A stretch of 14,919 nt of DNA from Calditrichota bacterium. Lineage in GTDB: Bacteria > Calditrichota > Calditrichia > Calditrichales > Calditrichaceae. The notes beneath the pieces are model-generated. The model was not told the DNA's origin. It made no database searches and saw only the letters and a program-made list of their open reading frames with translations. The stretch covers positions 1 through 14,919 of the forward strand of contig JAJRSN010000366.1 of NCBI GenBank assembly GCA_024278715.1. Reading direction: 5' to 3'. The position numbers and the translations under genes are program-made. Below, in pieces: positions 1-6,377 of this stretch (position 1 is its first letter; each line of letters opens with the position of its first letter).

Positions 1-2
1 CT

Positions 3-110
3 GAGCAAGTATGGCAATCAGTGCATGATACTAACAGAATTGCTCGTTTTCGAGGATTGATCTATCGGATGTCAATAGTAGCAGCTAAGGGGATAGAAAG
101 ATGCGGATAG
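3..110 (+). CDS. 3' end of an unidentified plus-strand ORF (partial)
   Basis: An open frame enters from the left edge and encodes 35 residues before a TAG at 108-110. The peptide ends in IYRMSIVAAKGIERCG and is rich in Arg, Ile and Ala. The other two plus-strand frames and all minus-strand frames here are interrupted. The composition looks like a protein C-terminus, and the tail is mildly reminiscent of a transposase, but I do not recognise the family. Two short hairpins follow directly after the stop, as expected at a gene end. The start lies outside the window, and with so few codons the call is tentative. Confidence 0.35.
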   Translation, partial: EQVWQSVHDTNRIARFRGLIYRMSIVAAKGIERCG

Positions 111-146
111 GTCGTTTACGACCTTTGGAAGCCCCTTTAGGGGCTT
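110..146 (+). terminator. Twin hairpins after the left-edge ORF
   Basis: Two perfect hairpins lie back to back just after the stop codon: GGTCG-TTTA-CGACC (110-123) and AAGCCCC-TTTA-GGGGCTT (129-146). Both have the same TTTA loop. Neither is followed by a T-tract on either strand, so they are not textbook intrinsic terminators. They could be mRNA 3'-end stabilisers or the end of a mobile element. Confidence 0.35.
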
Positions 147-340
147 GATAAACACTGTCGAAAATTACACAGAGTATCCCAGTTGCTGCTGATTGTATTC
201 GTTAACTTTTTAATAACTTGATAACCGATGGATGACAAAAATTATCCCCGCTTCTGACCGCAAAAACAGATTCATTTTTTTAGATCACTAAAATTAAATT
301 CGAAGAATAATCATATGTCGAATATGAAGATGATCGTAAT

Positions 341-426
341 TGTCATTTCGATGAGCGCTGCAACGAGAAATCTTTAGTCTCAAGTAGCATAGATTTCTCG
401 CCCGATAAATCGGGACTCGAAATGAC
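341..426. repeat. Foldback (palindromic) repeat, copy 1
   Basis: The left arm 341-373 begins TGTCATTTCGATGAGCG and ends GAGAAATCT. The right arm 391-426 begins AGATTTCTCG and ends CTCGAAATGACA. The arms pair at both ends, leaving a 17-base centre and unpaired inner segments. The right arm contains its own hairpin, CCCGATAAATCGGG (401-414). The same family recurs at about 2362-2417 and at 14471-14560. It has no coding capacity, so it resembles a REP- or MITE-like dispersed element. Confidence 0.7.
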
Positions 427-523
427 AAATAGAGTACATTCTGAGCACAAAATAAAGAACAAGAACCGCTTAAATACCTTTAAGATTCCATGAAGGTTGA
501 AATGAATTTTAACGGTCGGGAAG

Positions 524-670
524 TTAAAATCTACTGAAACTCCCCCGCTCTGCCCGCCATGCTTTTTTCATTCGATTATTAATGTCAATAAACGATAGAA
601 GTAGAAGATAAATCGGAACCAGGGCGGAAATTGCATCAACAAGGGAATCGGCTCTGGCGTAAAAAAAGGT
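524..670 (-). pseudogene. Possible remnant of a membrane-protein C-terminus
   Basis: A 48-codon minus-strand frame without an obvious start ends in TAA (524-526). It contains a hydrophobic segment, ALVPIYLLLLSFIDI, followed by a basic tail, NNRMKKAWRAER, and looks like the end of a membrane protein. It is more GC-rich than its surroundings. The frame is closed by a stop just upstream of a run of seven A (661-667). A one-base slip there would join it to an upstream frame open to about 773, so a homopolymer frameshift is possible. The family is not recognised. It could be chance, but the amino-acid composition argues mildly for decayed coding DNA. Confidence 0.25.
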
Positions 671-906
671 TTAAATATTGATCATTTGATAATCCGGTTG
701 CAACAAATTTACGCCAATTCACGAAATAGACATTAACATTTAACTCAAAAATCGAGACGGATTCAGTGTAATTTCAACTTAAGGAATAACAAGAAAAACA
801 TTGTTTAAATTTCGTTAAAAACGGACAATAAGTTGTAATAAAGATATTTACAATACTTTAAATAATTTAAACAATTACAATATATTATTTCTATATTAAA
901 TTTATA

Positions 907-2220
907 TCATCTCAAGTAATCATTTAAAATGAGCTCCAGCATTTCCTGACGACCGCTTTTCGGTTTTGGAGGTCCGTTTTCGATGATCCATTGTTCGGCT
1001 TCTTCAAGCGTGACCTTTCCCTCCATTAATCTTGTGCCGAATCCCGATTGGTAACTTCGATAGCGTTCTGCGATAAAATCTTCAAACACCCCGTCATCAT
1101 TCAACCGATTGGCAATTAAAAGTCCGCGGGCAAAGGCGTCCATTCCGCCGATATGCCCGTAAAAAAGATCAACTGGATCAATGGAACTGCGGCGAACTTT
1201 GGCGTCAAAATTAACCCCTCCCCTGCCCAATCCGTTCTGCCGTAAAATAATAAGCATTGCCATCGTCGTGCTGTAAATATCCAAAGGAAACTGATCCGTG
1301 TCCCATCCCAAAAGCAAATCGCCCCTGTTGGCGTCGATGCTTCCCAATTTTCCCGCCGCCGAAGCAACGGCTAATTCGTGTTCAAAAGTGTGACCGGCAA
1401 GTGTGGCGTGATTTGCCTCGATATTCAATTTAAAATAATCGATCAAATCATATTCTCTTAAAAACGCCAATGTTGTGGCTGCGTCGGTATCGTACTGGTG
1501 TTTTGTCGGTTCTTTGGGTTTTGGTTCGATTAAGAACTGTCCTTTAAAACCGATCTTTTTGCCGAAATCTACCGCCATTTGCAGAAAACGGGCAAGCTGT
1601 TCCTGTTCCTGTTTCAGATTCGTATTAAGCAGCGTTTCGTAACCTTCGCGTCCGCCCCAAAACACGTAATTCTCTCCGCCCAATTCATGTGTAACTTCAA
1701 TGGCGTGTTTGACTTGTGCCGCGGCGTACGCAAAAACATGAGCATCGGGATTTGTGGCAGCTCCCTGCGCGTAAACATGATTGGCGAACAAATTGGCGGT
1801 TCCCCATAGTAATTTAATTCCCGTGCTTTCTTGCAATTCTTTGGCAAACCGAACCATAGTTTCCAGATTTTTACAGCTTTCAGAGAAGCTCTCCCCTTCC
1901 GGCGCAATATCACGATCGTGAAAACAGTAATATTTAATCCTTAATTTCTGAAAGAATTCAAAGGCGGCTTCCATTGTCTGTTTTGCGCGATCGATTGGGT
2001 CCGCTGAACGGCGCCATGGACGGTTAAAAGAAGGAGCTCCGAACATATCCTGTCCGTTACCCGTAAAAGTGTGCCAAAAAGCCACGGAAAAACGCAAATG
2101 TTCAGCCATTGTTTTATCGCCCACCTTTTGGTCGGGATTATAATATTTGAACGCAAGCGGATTTTTGGATTCTTTTCCTTCGAAGGCTATGCTTTTTTTG
2201 ACCTGAGAAAAGTATTCCAT
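907..2220 (-). CDS. xylA: Xylose isomerase (class II)
   Basis: Interconverts D-xylose and D-xylulose (and glucose/fructose) in the cytoplasm, the entry step of isomerase-type xylose catabolism. The product is 437 residues, the usual class II length. Its residue numbers coincide with the Thermotoga enzyme: catalytic His101 and Asp104 in CFHDRDIAPEG, and metal ligands Glu232 (IEPKPKEP), Glu268, His271, Asp296, Asp307, Asp309 and Asp339. The VFWGGREG signature is at 186-193. The ATG at 2220 is chosen because a strong ribosome site (GAGGGGGGAAG) lies just upstream. A TTG seven codons further upstream would place that site inside the gene. It stands alone: no xylulokinase, xylose transporter or regulator is visible, and repeat-bearing DNA lies on both sides. 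A weak promoter-like pair (TTGACC 2307-2312, TAATTT 2286-2291, spacer 15) lies upstream. Confidence 0.97.
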   Translation of the reverse strand: MEYFSQVKKSIAFEGKESKNPLAFKYYNPDQKVGDKTMAEHLRFSVAFWHTFTGNGQDMFGAPSFNRPWRRSADPIDRAKQTMEAAFEFFQKLRIKYYCFHDRDIAPEGESFSESCKNLETMVRFAKELQESTGIKLLWGTANLFANHVYAQGAATNPDAHVFAYAAAQVKHAIEVTHELGGENYVFWGGREGYETLLNTNLKQEQEQLARFLQMAVDFGKKIGFKGQFLIEPKPKEPTKHQYDTDAATTLAFLREYDLIDYFKLNIEANHATLAGHTFEHELAVASAAGKLGSIDANRGDLLLGWDTDQFPLDIYSTTMAMLIILRQNGLGRGGVNFDAKVRRSSIDPVDLFYGHIGGMDAFARGLLIANRLNDDGVFEDFIAERYRSYQSGFGTRLMEGKVTLEEAEQWIIENGPPKPKSGRQEMLELILNDYLR

Positions 2221-2361
2221 TATGATCTTCCCCCCTCTCAATTTATTTCGTTTTTTAAGGAGCCTGCGGCTATTGATTTTAAACCAAATTACTCATCGGA
2301 AAATTAGGTCAAAAATAATCATCTTGCCACTCTACAAAAGTCTATAATTGCCATAGCGATT

Positions 2362-2417
2362 AGAAATCTTTTGTCTTTGTTGTAGTTACAAAATTTCTCT
2401 CTGCGTTCGAAATGACA
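2362..2417. repeat. Foldback repeat, copy 2 (degenerate)
   Basis: AGAAATCTTTTGTC on the left and AAATTTCTCTCTGCGTTCGAAATGACA on the right match the inner left arm and the right arm of the foldback element at 341-426. The outer left arm (TGTCATTTCGA...) is missing or eroded, so this is a partial copy. Confidence 0.5.
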
Positions 2418-2600
2418 GATCAGGGATTTTGGAACGGACTTATTATTCACTGAAAAACCTTGCTTTTTTTGGCAGAGAATCTGTTAAGCGTTAAGAGGCT
2501 TCTCCGATCATCGTAATGCGCCTTCACAATCGCCCAAAATCTTAAATAATTCAGCTAAGTTATTTTTTGGAAAATAAAAAAACATTTACTTCCTGCTACT

Positions 2601-2642
2601 GCCCTATGCCCTACGCCCTATGCTCTATGCTCTATGCTTTCT
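2601..2642 (+). repeat. Tandem 7-bp array, GCCCTAT type
   Basis: Six consecutive heptads read GCCCTAT, GCCCTAC, GCCCTAT, GCTCTAT, GCTCTAT and GCTTTCT. The 7-bp phase is kept throughout while the unit drifts from GCCCTAT to GCTTTCT. Confidence 0.8.
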
Positions 2643-2650
2643 GGCAACCT

Positions 2651-2680
2651 TTTGTATTTTGTATTTTGTATTTTGTATTT
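2651..2680 (+). repeat. Tandem 7-bp array, TTTGTAT type
   Basis: Four perfect copies of TTTGTAT plus two bases. It lies eight bases after the GCCCTAT-type array and about 20 bases beyond the esterase stop codon. The reverse complement of the same type occurs at 14061-14088. Confidence 0.85.
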
Positions 2681-2699
2681 AATCTTACTTTCCATATTG

Positions 2700-4622
2700 T
2701 CACTTTGTCACCCGCAGCAGCCATTGCAAATATTTTTTGAAGGTTTCTTTTTCCGGGCGTCCGTGCCCTTTGTTTTCTTCAAAATAAAAAGTCACCTTTG
2801 CTCCTGCCTTCCGCAGGGCGGCAATCAATTGTTCGGTGAGTTCAAAAGGACAATTCCGATCCTGCTTACCGTGGAAAATGAATATCGGAACATCTTTAAA
2901 CGGCTTCAAATATTCTGGTTGTAAAAAATTAGGATGCGTACCGGGAACTCCGTACTTATTGGCTAAATCGGGATGTCCCGAAAATATTGCCAGAGCGCGG
3001 AACCTGTCCGGAGATTCATAAAACGTGCGATACACGCCATATCCGCCCATGGAAAAACCGGACAGAATAATTCGGCTGGTGTCCACGGGATAATGTTTAA
3101 TCACATCGTCTATCGCTTCTCTGATGTCGTCCTGAGCGTGATCGGCGCTATAAGCATTGGAAGTTCCACGACCAAAAGGCGCTAATTCAATGAAATTATT
3201 CAACGGTTCCTCACTACTCTCTTTCAGCACCCTGCGATCGTCCATACCGCTGCCGTGCAAGAATACTAACAAGGGATACTTTTTACCCGTCTGCATATTG
3301 CGGGGAATTTTTACCGTGTAGGGCTGCAAGGTTCCGTCCACTTTCGATTTGTAAGCACGGCGCGACAGACCGGTGCGGGAGGCGATTATGTCTTTGCCTG
3401 TTTCAGCCTGTTCAAGGATAAGAAGAAACTTCTTGATATTCTTTTGCAACTCGCCGGCGGTATCGTAATACTTAAGTTTTCGCATTTTTGTTTTAATTTC
3501 TTCTAGCTTAAATTCCAAAGTGGTGTAACTACCCGGATCAATTTTATTTTTAATATTCGTTAATCTTTTCTTTAAACCGGCGGGCTTTATATTCGGCAAT
3601 ATGGTGAACGGAATTTCCTGAGTAAAATTACCGGAATTATCCGAAAGTTGCAGCCGGTAGCTGCCGGATAAAAGGTCGGAGGTTTTCAGAAAATAATTTT
3701 TACGGGATAATTTTTCAGAGTATTCGGGAATGAATTCACCATTTTTGACAATCTTTTCTTTATCGTCCAAAATCTTGTAAATAATCTTTAAGGTTTTCGA
3801 CTCGCCGGAAATTCCGGCGATTTTTAAAGCGATGTCTTCTCCCCGGCTGCAATGGTTCTTGTTCAAAATCCCGTAAGCTTGGAGTATTTTTGCGGGAACA
3901 GGGGACGAAAATTTTAATCCGCCGTACAACCGCGAGCTCTGCTCGGACTGCATCCGCCAATCTTCGACGATAAAAAAGTAGTTTTTTTCTTTTTCGCCGA
4001 CCGCCTGAACAAAGGACAGATTGAATCCGCTTTTGTTTAAATGCCACGGGTGGTAAGGATAAATCTCGCTCCAGGGAATCAGGAGTTCATAACCCGTTTT
4101 ACCGTCTTCCGATTTAACCTTGAACCGCGTATTTTTTAATTTTTTAAACGAAAGGTCGCGATTCCGGTACCAGATAAACTTTTTTTGCCATGATCGTTTA
4201 GGGTTCATTTGTGGAGAAAATGCCAGCACGTAAAATTCATCGGTCTTTACCCTGCCGGAATCGGGAATTGCAAATACCAGATGGAAGCCGTCTCCGTTCT
4301 GATATCCGCGGTCGCGGCAAACAAAAGAATCCGTTTGCGCTTCAATAAACAGGTAAAAAAAATCCGAACCGTAAGCCAGACGATACGATACTTCAGCCAG
4401 CGAGTTTTTAGGATTAGATCGATAGGTAAAACGGAACATTCGCGCCGGTAGATTTTGAAGAGAATCATCCAATACGCCGTCAATAACCGGAGCGGCGGAA
4501 ATGAAATTCACTTCGGGCTCAATGTTCAAAATCGGATTGCTCTGAGTATCCTGCGCAAAAACCGGATAGATAAACAGAGAACCGATCATAAATATCGCAA
4601 GAATTGCGGCAGCTTTTTTCAT
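2700..4622 (-). CDS. Secreted CBM9-like domain / alpha-beta hydrolase esterase
   Basis: A 640-residue exported protein with a signal peptide (MKKAAAILAIF..., likely cleavage after VFA, residue 23). Residues about 40-240 resemble the carbohydrate-binding family 9-like fold often attached to secreted enzymes (APVIDGVLDDSLQ start, aromatic-rich strands). A strand-rich, possibly Ig-like part and a charged helical linker (about 355-420) follow. The C-terminal third is an esterase of the polyhydroxybutyrate-depolymerase/feruloyl-esterase-like type: oxyanion-loop FLHGSG, nucleophile Ser524 in GFSMGG, Asp588 in HGKQDRNCP and His620 in KGHGRP, so the triad is complete. The ATG at 4622 is chosen because it starts the signal peptide and has an AAAGGA ribosome site; a TTG ten codons upstream is unlikely. 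The substrate is unknown. A polysaccharide-linked ester is the inference, and the xylose isomerase next door is compatible with that. Confidence 0.85.
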   Translation of the reverse strand: MKKAAAILAIFMIGSLFIYPVFAQDTQSNPILNIEPEVNFISAAPVIDGVLDDSLQNLPARMFRFTYRSNPKNSLAEVSYRLAYGSDFFYLFIEAQTDSFVCRDRGYQNGDGFHLVFAIPDSGRVKTDEFYVLAFSPQMNPKRSWQKKFIWYRNRDLSFKKLKNTRFKVKSEDGKTGYELLIPWSEIYPYHPWHLNKSGFNLSFVQAVGEKEKNYFFIVEDWRMQSEQSSRLYGGLKFSSPVPAKILQAYGILNKNHCSRGEDIALKIAGISGESKTLKIIYKILDDKEKIVKNGEFIPEYSEKLSRKNYFLKTSDLLSGSYRLQLSDNSGNFTQEIPFTILPNIKPAGLKKRLTNIKNKIDPGSYTTLEFKLEEIKTKMRKLKYYDTAGELQKNIKKFLLILEQAETGKDIIASRTGLSRRAYKSKVDGTLQPYTVKIPRNMQTGKKYPLLVFLHGSGMDDRRVLKESSEEPLNNFIELAPFGRGTSNAYSADHAQDDIREAIDDVIKHYPVDTSRIILSGFSMGGYGVYRTFYESPDRFRALAIFSGHPDLANKYGVPGTHPNFLQPEYLKPFKDVPIFIFHGKQDRNCPFELTEQLIAALRKAGAKVTFYFEENKGHGRPEKETFKKYLQWLLRVTK

Positions 4623-4746
4623 GATAATAATCCTTTTGTTTTCCTCTGTCAAAAAATTCGTTTTTCATATTTACGAAAAACTTTATCTTTGTTGCAGAAA
4701 ACTTTACGATATTCGGAATAGCCATTCCCCTTCCCCACTGAAATCA

Positions 4747-4763
4747 GAAAAAGTTTCTTTTTC
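4747..4763 (-). terminator. Weak AT-rich hairpin after the 4-TM gene
   Basis: GAAAAAG-TTT-CTTTTTC is a perfect 7-bp-arm inverted repeat, 15 bases beyond the stop of the membrane-protein gene. The stem is almost all A-T and no clean T-tract follows, so termination here would be inefficient. Confidence 0.25.
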
Positions 4764-4777
4764 GGTGCGCGAGGGTT

Positions 4778-5185
4778 CTAATAGAGAAAAACTCCCATGG
4801 AAATAAACACGAGCGAAAACAGGATTACCAGAATATTTAGCTGCAGCATCTTCTTTTTGTCGTTAAGAATATTTACCGCAAATTTACGAAATTTATCATA
4901 TTGAAAGATAAGCATGTAAACCTTAATTATCGTCAGCGAGACCAAAGCCGTAATAATCCAGCTATACTTAATTTCCGTGGTAAACACCATAAACCAACTG
5001 TAACCGATAATGATTACGGCAAACGCCCCTGCTGCATACAGCCAGACAGGTTTCTCTTTTCCGTAGGCGCTCTCCAATTCCCACCTTACCCACTTTTTGC
5101 CCAGAAAAATCATCACAATGCGGGAAGCGATTCCCACGAACGCCCAAAAGAAACACAAAATTTGAAAGTAATTCCAATTCCGCAT
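4778..5185 (-). CDS. Hypothetical four-helix membrane protein
   Basis: A 135-residue protein of unrecognised family. Four hydrophobic segments are visible at about 5-29, 46-70, 73-96 and 113-135. The first loop (30-45, GKKWVRWELESAYGKE) and the loop before the last helix (YDKFRKFAVNILNDKKK) are strongly charged. The last helix runs to the very C-terminus. The start is firm: AAAGGAG sits six bases before the ATG. It has its own 286-base upstream gap, and the esterase gene follows 155 bases downstream, so it may be transcribed separately or read into the esterase. No catalytic or binding motif is visible, and no function is proposed. Confidence 0.7.
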   Translation of the reverse strand: MRNWNYFQILCFFWAFVGIASRIVMIFLGKKWVRWELESAYGKEKPVWLYAAGAFAVIIIGYSWFMVFTTEIKYSWIITALVSLTIIKVYMLIFQYDKFRKFAVNILNDKKKMLQLNILVILFSLVFISMGVFLY

Positions 5186-5282
5186 TACTTCTCCTTTAGA
5201 ACGTTAATCCTCCGTTTTTTCAAAGAAAATCGAAAACAGTTCAATTACGTTAAGTTAAAAAAATGGTTGCTCTTTTGGAAAG

Positions 5283-5402
5283 ATGAAACATTATTTGGTT
5301 GCATCGGAAAGAATACCGGAAACACGACCTGTGCCGAAACGTAAAACGAAGGCGCGTGCCGTAACCCCGCAGGAATATTTGAAAGAAGGGAATGAAAATT
5401 AA
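5283..5402 (+). CDS. Candidate small basic protein (39 aa)
   Basis: A plus-strand ORF from ATG 5283 to TAA 5402 in a gap otherwise without genes. The peptide is MKHYLVASERIPETR, then a Pro/Lys/Arg-rich middle (PVPKRKTKARAV), then TPQEYLKEGNEN. Composition is protein-like and strongly basic in the centre, which could suit RNA, DNA or ribosome contact; the family is not recognised. A purine-rich GGAAAG sits directly before the ATG, closer than ideal for a ribosome site. It is divergent from the membrane-protein gene (start 5185) and convergent with the stress-protein gene (stop 5472), with an inverted repeat between the latter and its own stop. A minus-strand frame also crosses this stretch (5245-5466), but its product looks less protein-like. 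It would be the only intact plus-strand gene in the window. Confidence 0.4.
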   Translation: MKHYLVASERIPETRPVPKRKTKARAVTPQEYLKEGNEN

Positions 5403-5412
5403 ATGTATTAAT

Positions 5413-5436
5413 GCGTTGTTTTACACGTTGCAACGC
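5413..5436. terminator. Inverted repeat between convergent genes
   Basis: GCGTTG (5413-5418) and CAACGC (5431-5436) are complementary around a 12-base loop and are followed on the plus strand by GCGTTTT. An alternative, shorter pairing uses the palindrome CGTTGCAACG (5426-5435). The position between the small plus-strand ORF and the end of the stress-protein gene suits a two-way terminator, but the stem is short. Confidence 0.3.
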
Positions 5437-5471
5437 GCGTTTTGGCTGAAATAAACAGGCTCTCAATTGAT

Positions 5472-6311
5472 TTATTTGACCAGTAAAATGGGTTTGGCTG
5501 CCTTGCGCATTACATTAACCGTTGTGCTGCCTAAAATAGCCTCTTTTAACCGCGACTGCCCGTAGCCGCCGATAACCATTAATGAAGGCACAGGGGCGTT
5601 ATTCTGGACGCTGATCAACACCTCTTCAACACGACCGGTTTCGTGGCGCAACTGAAATTGAATCTGATACGGAATCAGGTATTGTTCGGCTTCTTTAAGC
5701 ACCGCCTTGCGCTCTTCTTCGGAATCGAACACGGCGATGACCTGCAGGGGCAAATCAAGGGATTTGGCAAAAAAAGCAGCCATCTGTAAGGCATGGTTCG
5801 CCGTAATACTTCCGTCGTAACCGCAGTGAATACGCTCCACTTCATCAAAGGTTTTATCGACCAGCATCACCGGCTTTGCGATTTGCCGGGTAACAGCTTC
5901 GGCGGTGGCTCCCAGAAGTTTGCCGCTCCAGCGCTCGTACTCGCCGCGAATACCCATAATGACCAGATCAGTTGTTTTTGCGTACTGACAAATCTCATCC
6001 ACCGGTATTCCGGAAATCTTAATCACCTCAAAGGTCACCTTTTTGTTATTCAAAATTTCCGAAGCCTTTTCTATAACTTTATTTGCTTTTTCGTCCTGAA
6101 TCCGCTGCGATTCTTCTTGAAATTCAGTGGACGGCAAAATAGGGACAAAACTGTCGGCGCTTGTCGCCACGCTCCAGTCAAACAGCCGAATATCCACAAC
6201 CGAAAGTAATCTTAAAATTGCTCCGAATTTTTCGTAAAAATACTCTCCGTAACTCAGAATGGATTCCGTGTAAGGCGAGCCGTCTAGTGGCAATAAAATG
6301 GACTTAATCAT
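5472..6311 (-). CDS. Tandem universal stress protein (two UspA domains)
   Basis: A 279-residue cytoplasmic protein made of two UspA folds, about 1-151 and 157-279, each ending in the usual hydrophobic strand (KPVMLVD, KPILLVK). The first starts ILLPLDGSPYTE and the second IHCGYDGS, the typical nucleotide-loop strand. The second repeat keeps the ATP motif G-2x-G-9x-G-S exactly (G248, G251, G261, S262). The first has G120-IR-G123, then ten residues before G134-A-T, so its nucleotide site looks altered. The start is supported by AAGGAGAGCAAA before the ATG. It is the last gene of the lipid unit, 66 bases after gpsA, so co-transcription is plausible. Its specific role is unknown; proteins of this family respond to starvation, redox or energy stress. 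Confidence 0.93.
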   Translation of the reverse strand: MIKSILLPLDGSPYTESILSYGEYFYEKFGAILRLLSVVDIRLFDWSVATSADSFVPILPSTEFQEESQRIQDEKANKVIEKASEILNNKKVTFEVIKISGIPVDEICQYAKTTDLVIMGIRGEYERWSGKLLGATAEAVTRQIAKPVMLVDKTFDEVERIHCGYDGSITANHALQMAAFFAKSLDLPLQVIAVFDSEEERKAVLKEAEQYLIPYQIQFQLRHETGRVEEVLISVQNNAPVPSLMVIGGYGQSRLKEAILGSTTVNVMRKAAKPILLVK

Positions 6312-6377
6312 TTTGCTCTCCTTTTCTTAAAGGGAAATCATTTATTGTAAAATTAACCTGTAATTTCCGATTTTTAA

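Larger units (their letters stand above)
147..906. other. Non-coding, AT-rich stretch downstream of xylA
   Basis: No intact gene is visible. The stretch holds a foldback repeat (341-426) and a short protein-like minus-strand remnant (524-670). It also has a very AT-rich tract before the xylA stop, containing the perfect inverted repeat TTTAAAT-A-ATTTAAA (857-871). No GC-rich terminator for xylA is evident. The remainder shows no structure I can name. Confidence 0.6.
2221..2699. other. Non-coding, repeat-rich gap between esterase and xylA
   Basis: This 479-base gap should contain the xylA promoter and leader. It also holds a decayed foldback repeat (2362-2417), a GTTAAGCGTTAAG box (2483-2495) and two adjacent 7-bp-period arrays (2601-2642 and 2651-2680). 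No credible gene was seen on either strand. Confidence 0.6.

Noticed and set aside
857..871. TTTAAATAATTTAAA as a xylA terminator
   Set aside because: The inverted repeat is perfect but made only of A and T, within an 80-base AT-rich tract where such palindromes arise easily.
2221..2241. TTG start giving xylose isomerase seven extra residues
   Set aside because: It would place the strong purine-rich ribosome site inside the coding region; with the ATG at 2220, His101/Asp104 and all metal ligands match the known class II numbering.
2634..2924. 96-residue plus-strand frame
   Set aside because: Its first part is translated from the 7-bp arrays and the rest is antisense to the esterase, whose catalytic His and Asp codons lie there.
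4623..4652. TTG start extending the esterase by ten residues
   Set aside because: It puts a charged stretch before a textbook signal peptide and overlaps the ribosome site for the ATG at 4622. The TTGACA here is also not credible as a promoter because it is too close to the start codon.
4901..5344. 147-residue plus-strand frame opposite the membrane-protein gene
   Set aside because: It lies mostly antisense to a gene with clear helices and a firm ribosome site; its own product is full of His, Asn, Arg and Pro with no recognisable pattern.
5245..5466. 73-residue minus-strand frame across the small-ORF gap
   Set aside because: Its product is low in acidic residues and rich in Phe, Gln and Asn with no motif, and no good ribosome site was seen. 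The opposite-strand 39-residue peptide looks more like a protein.
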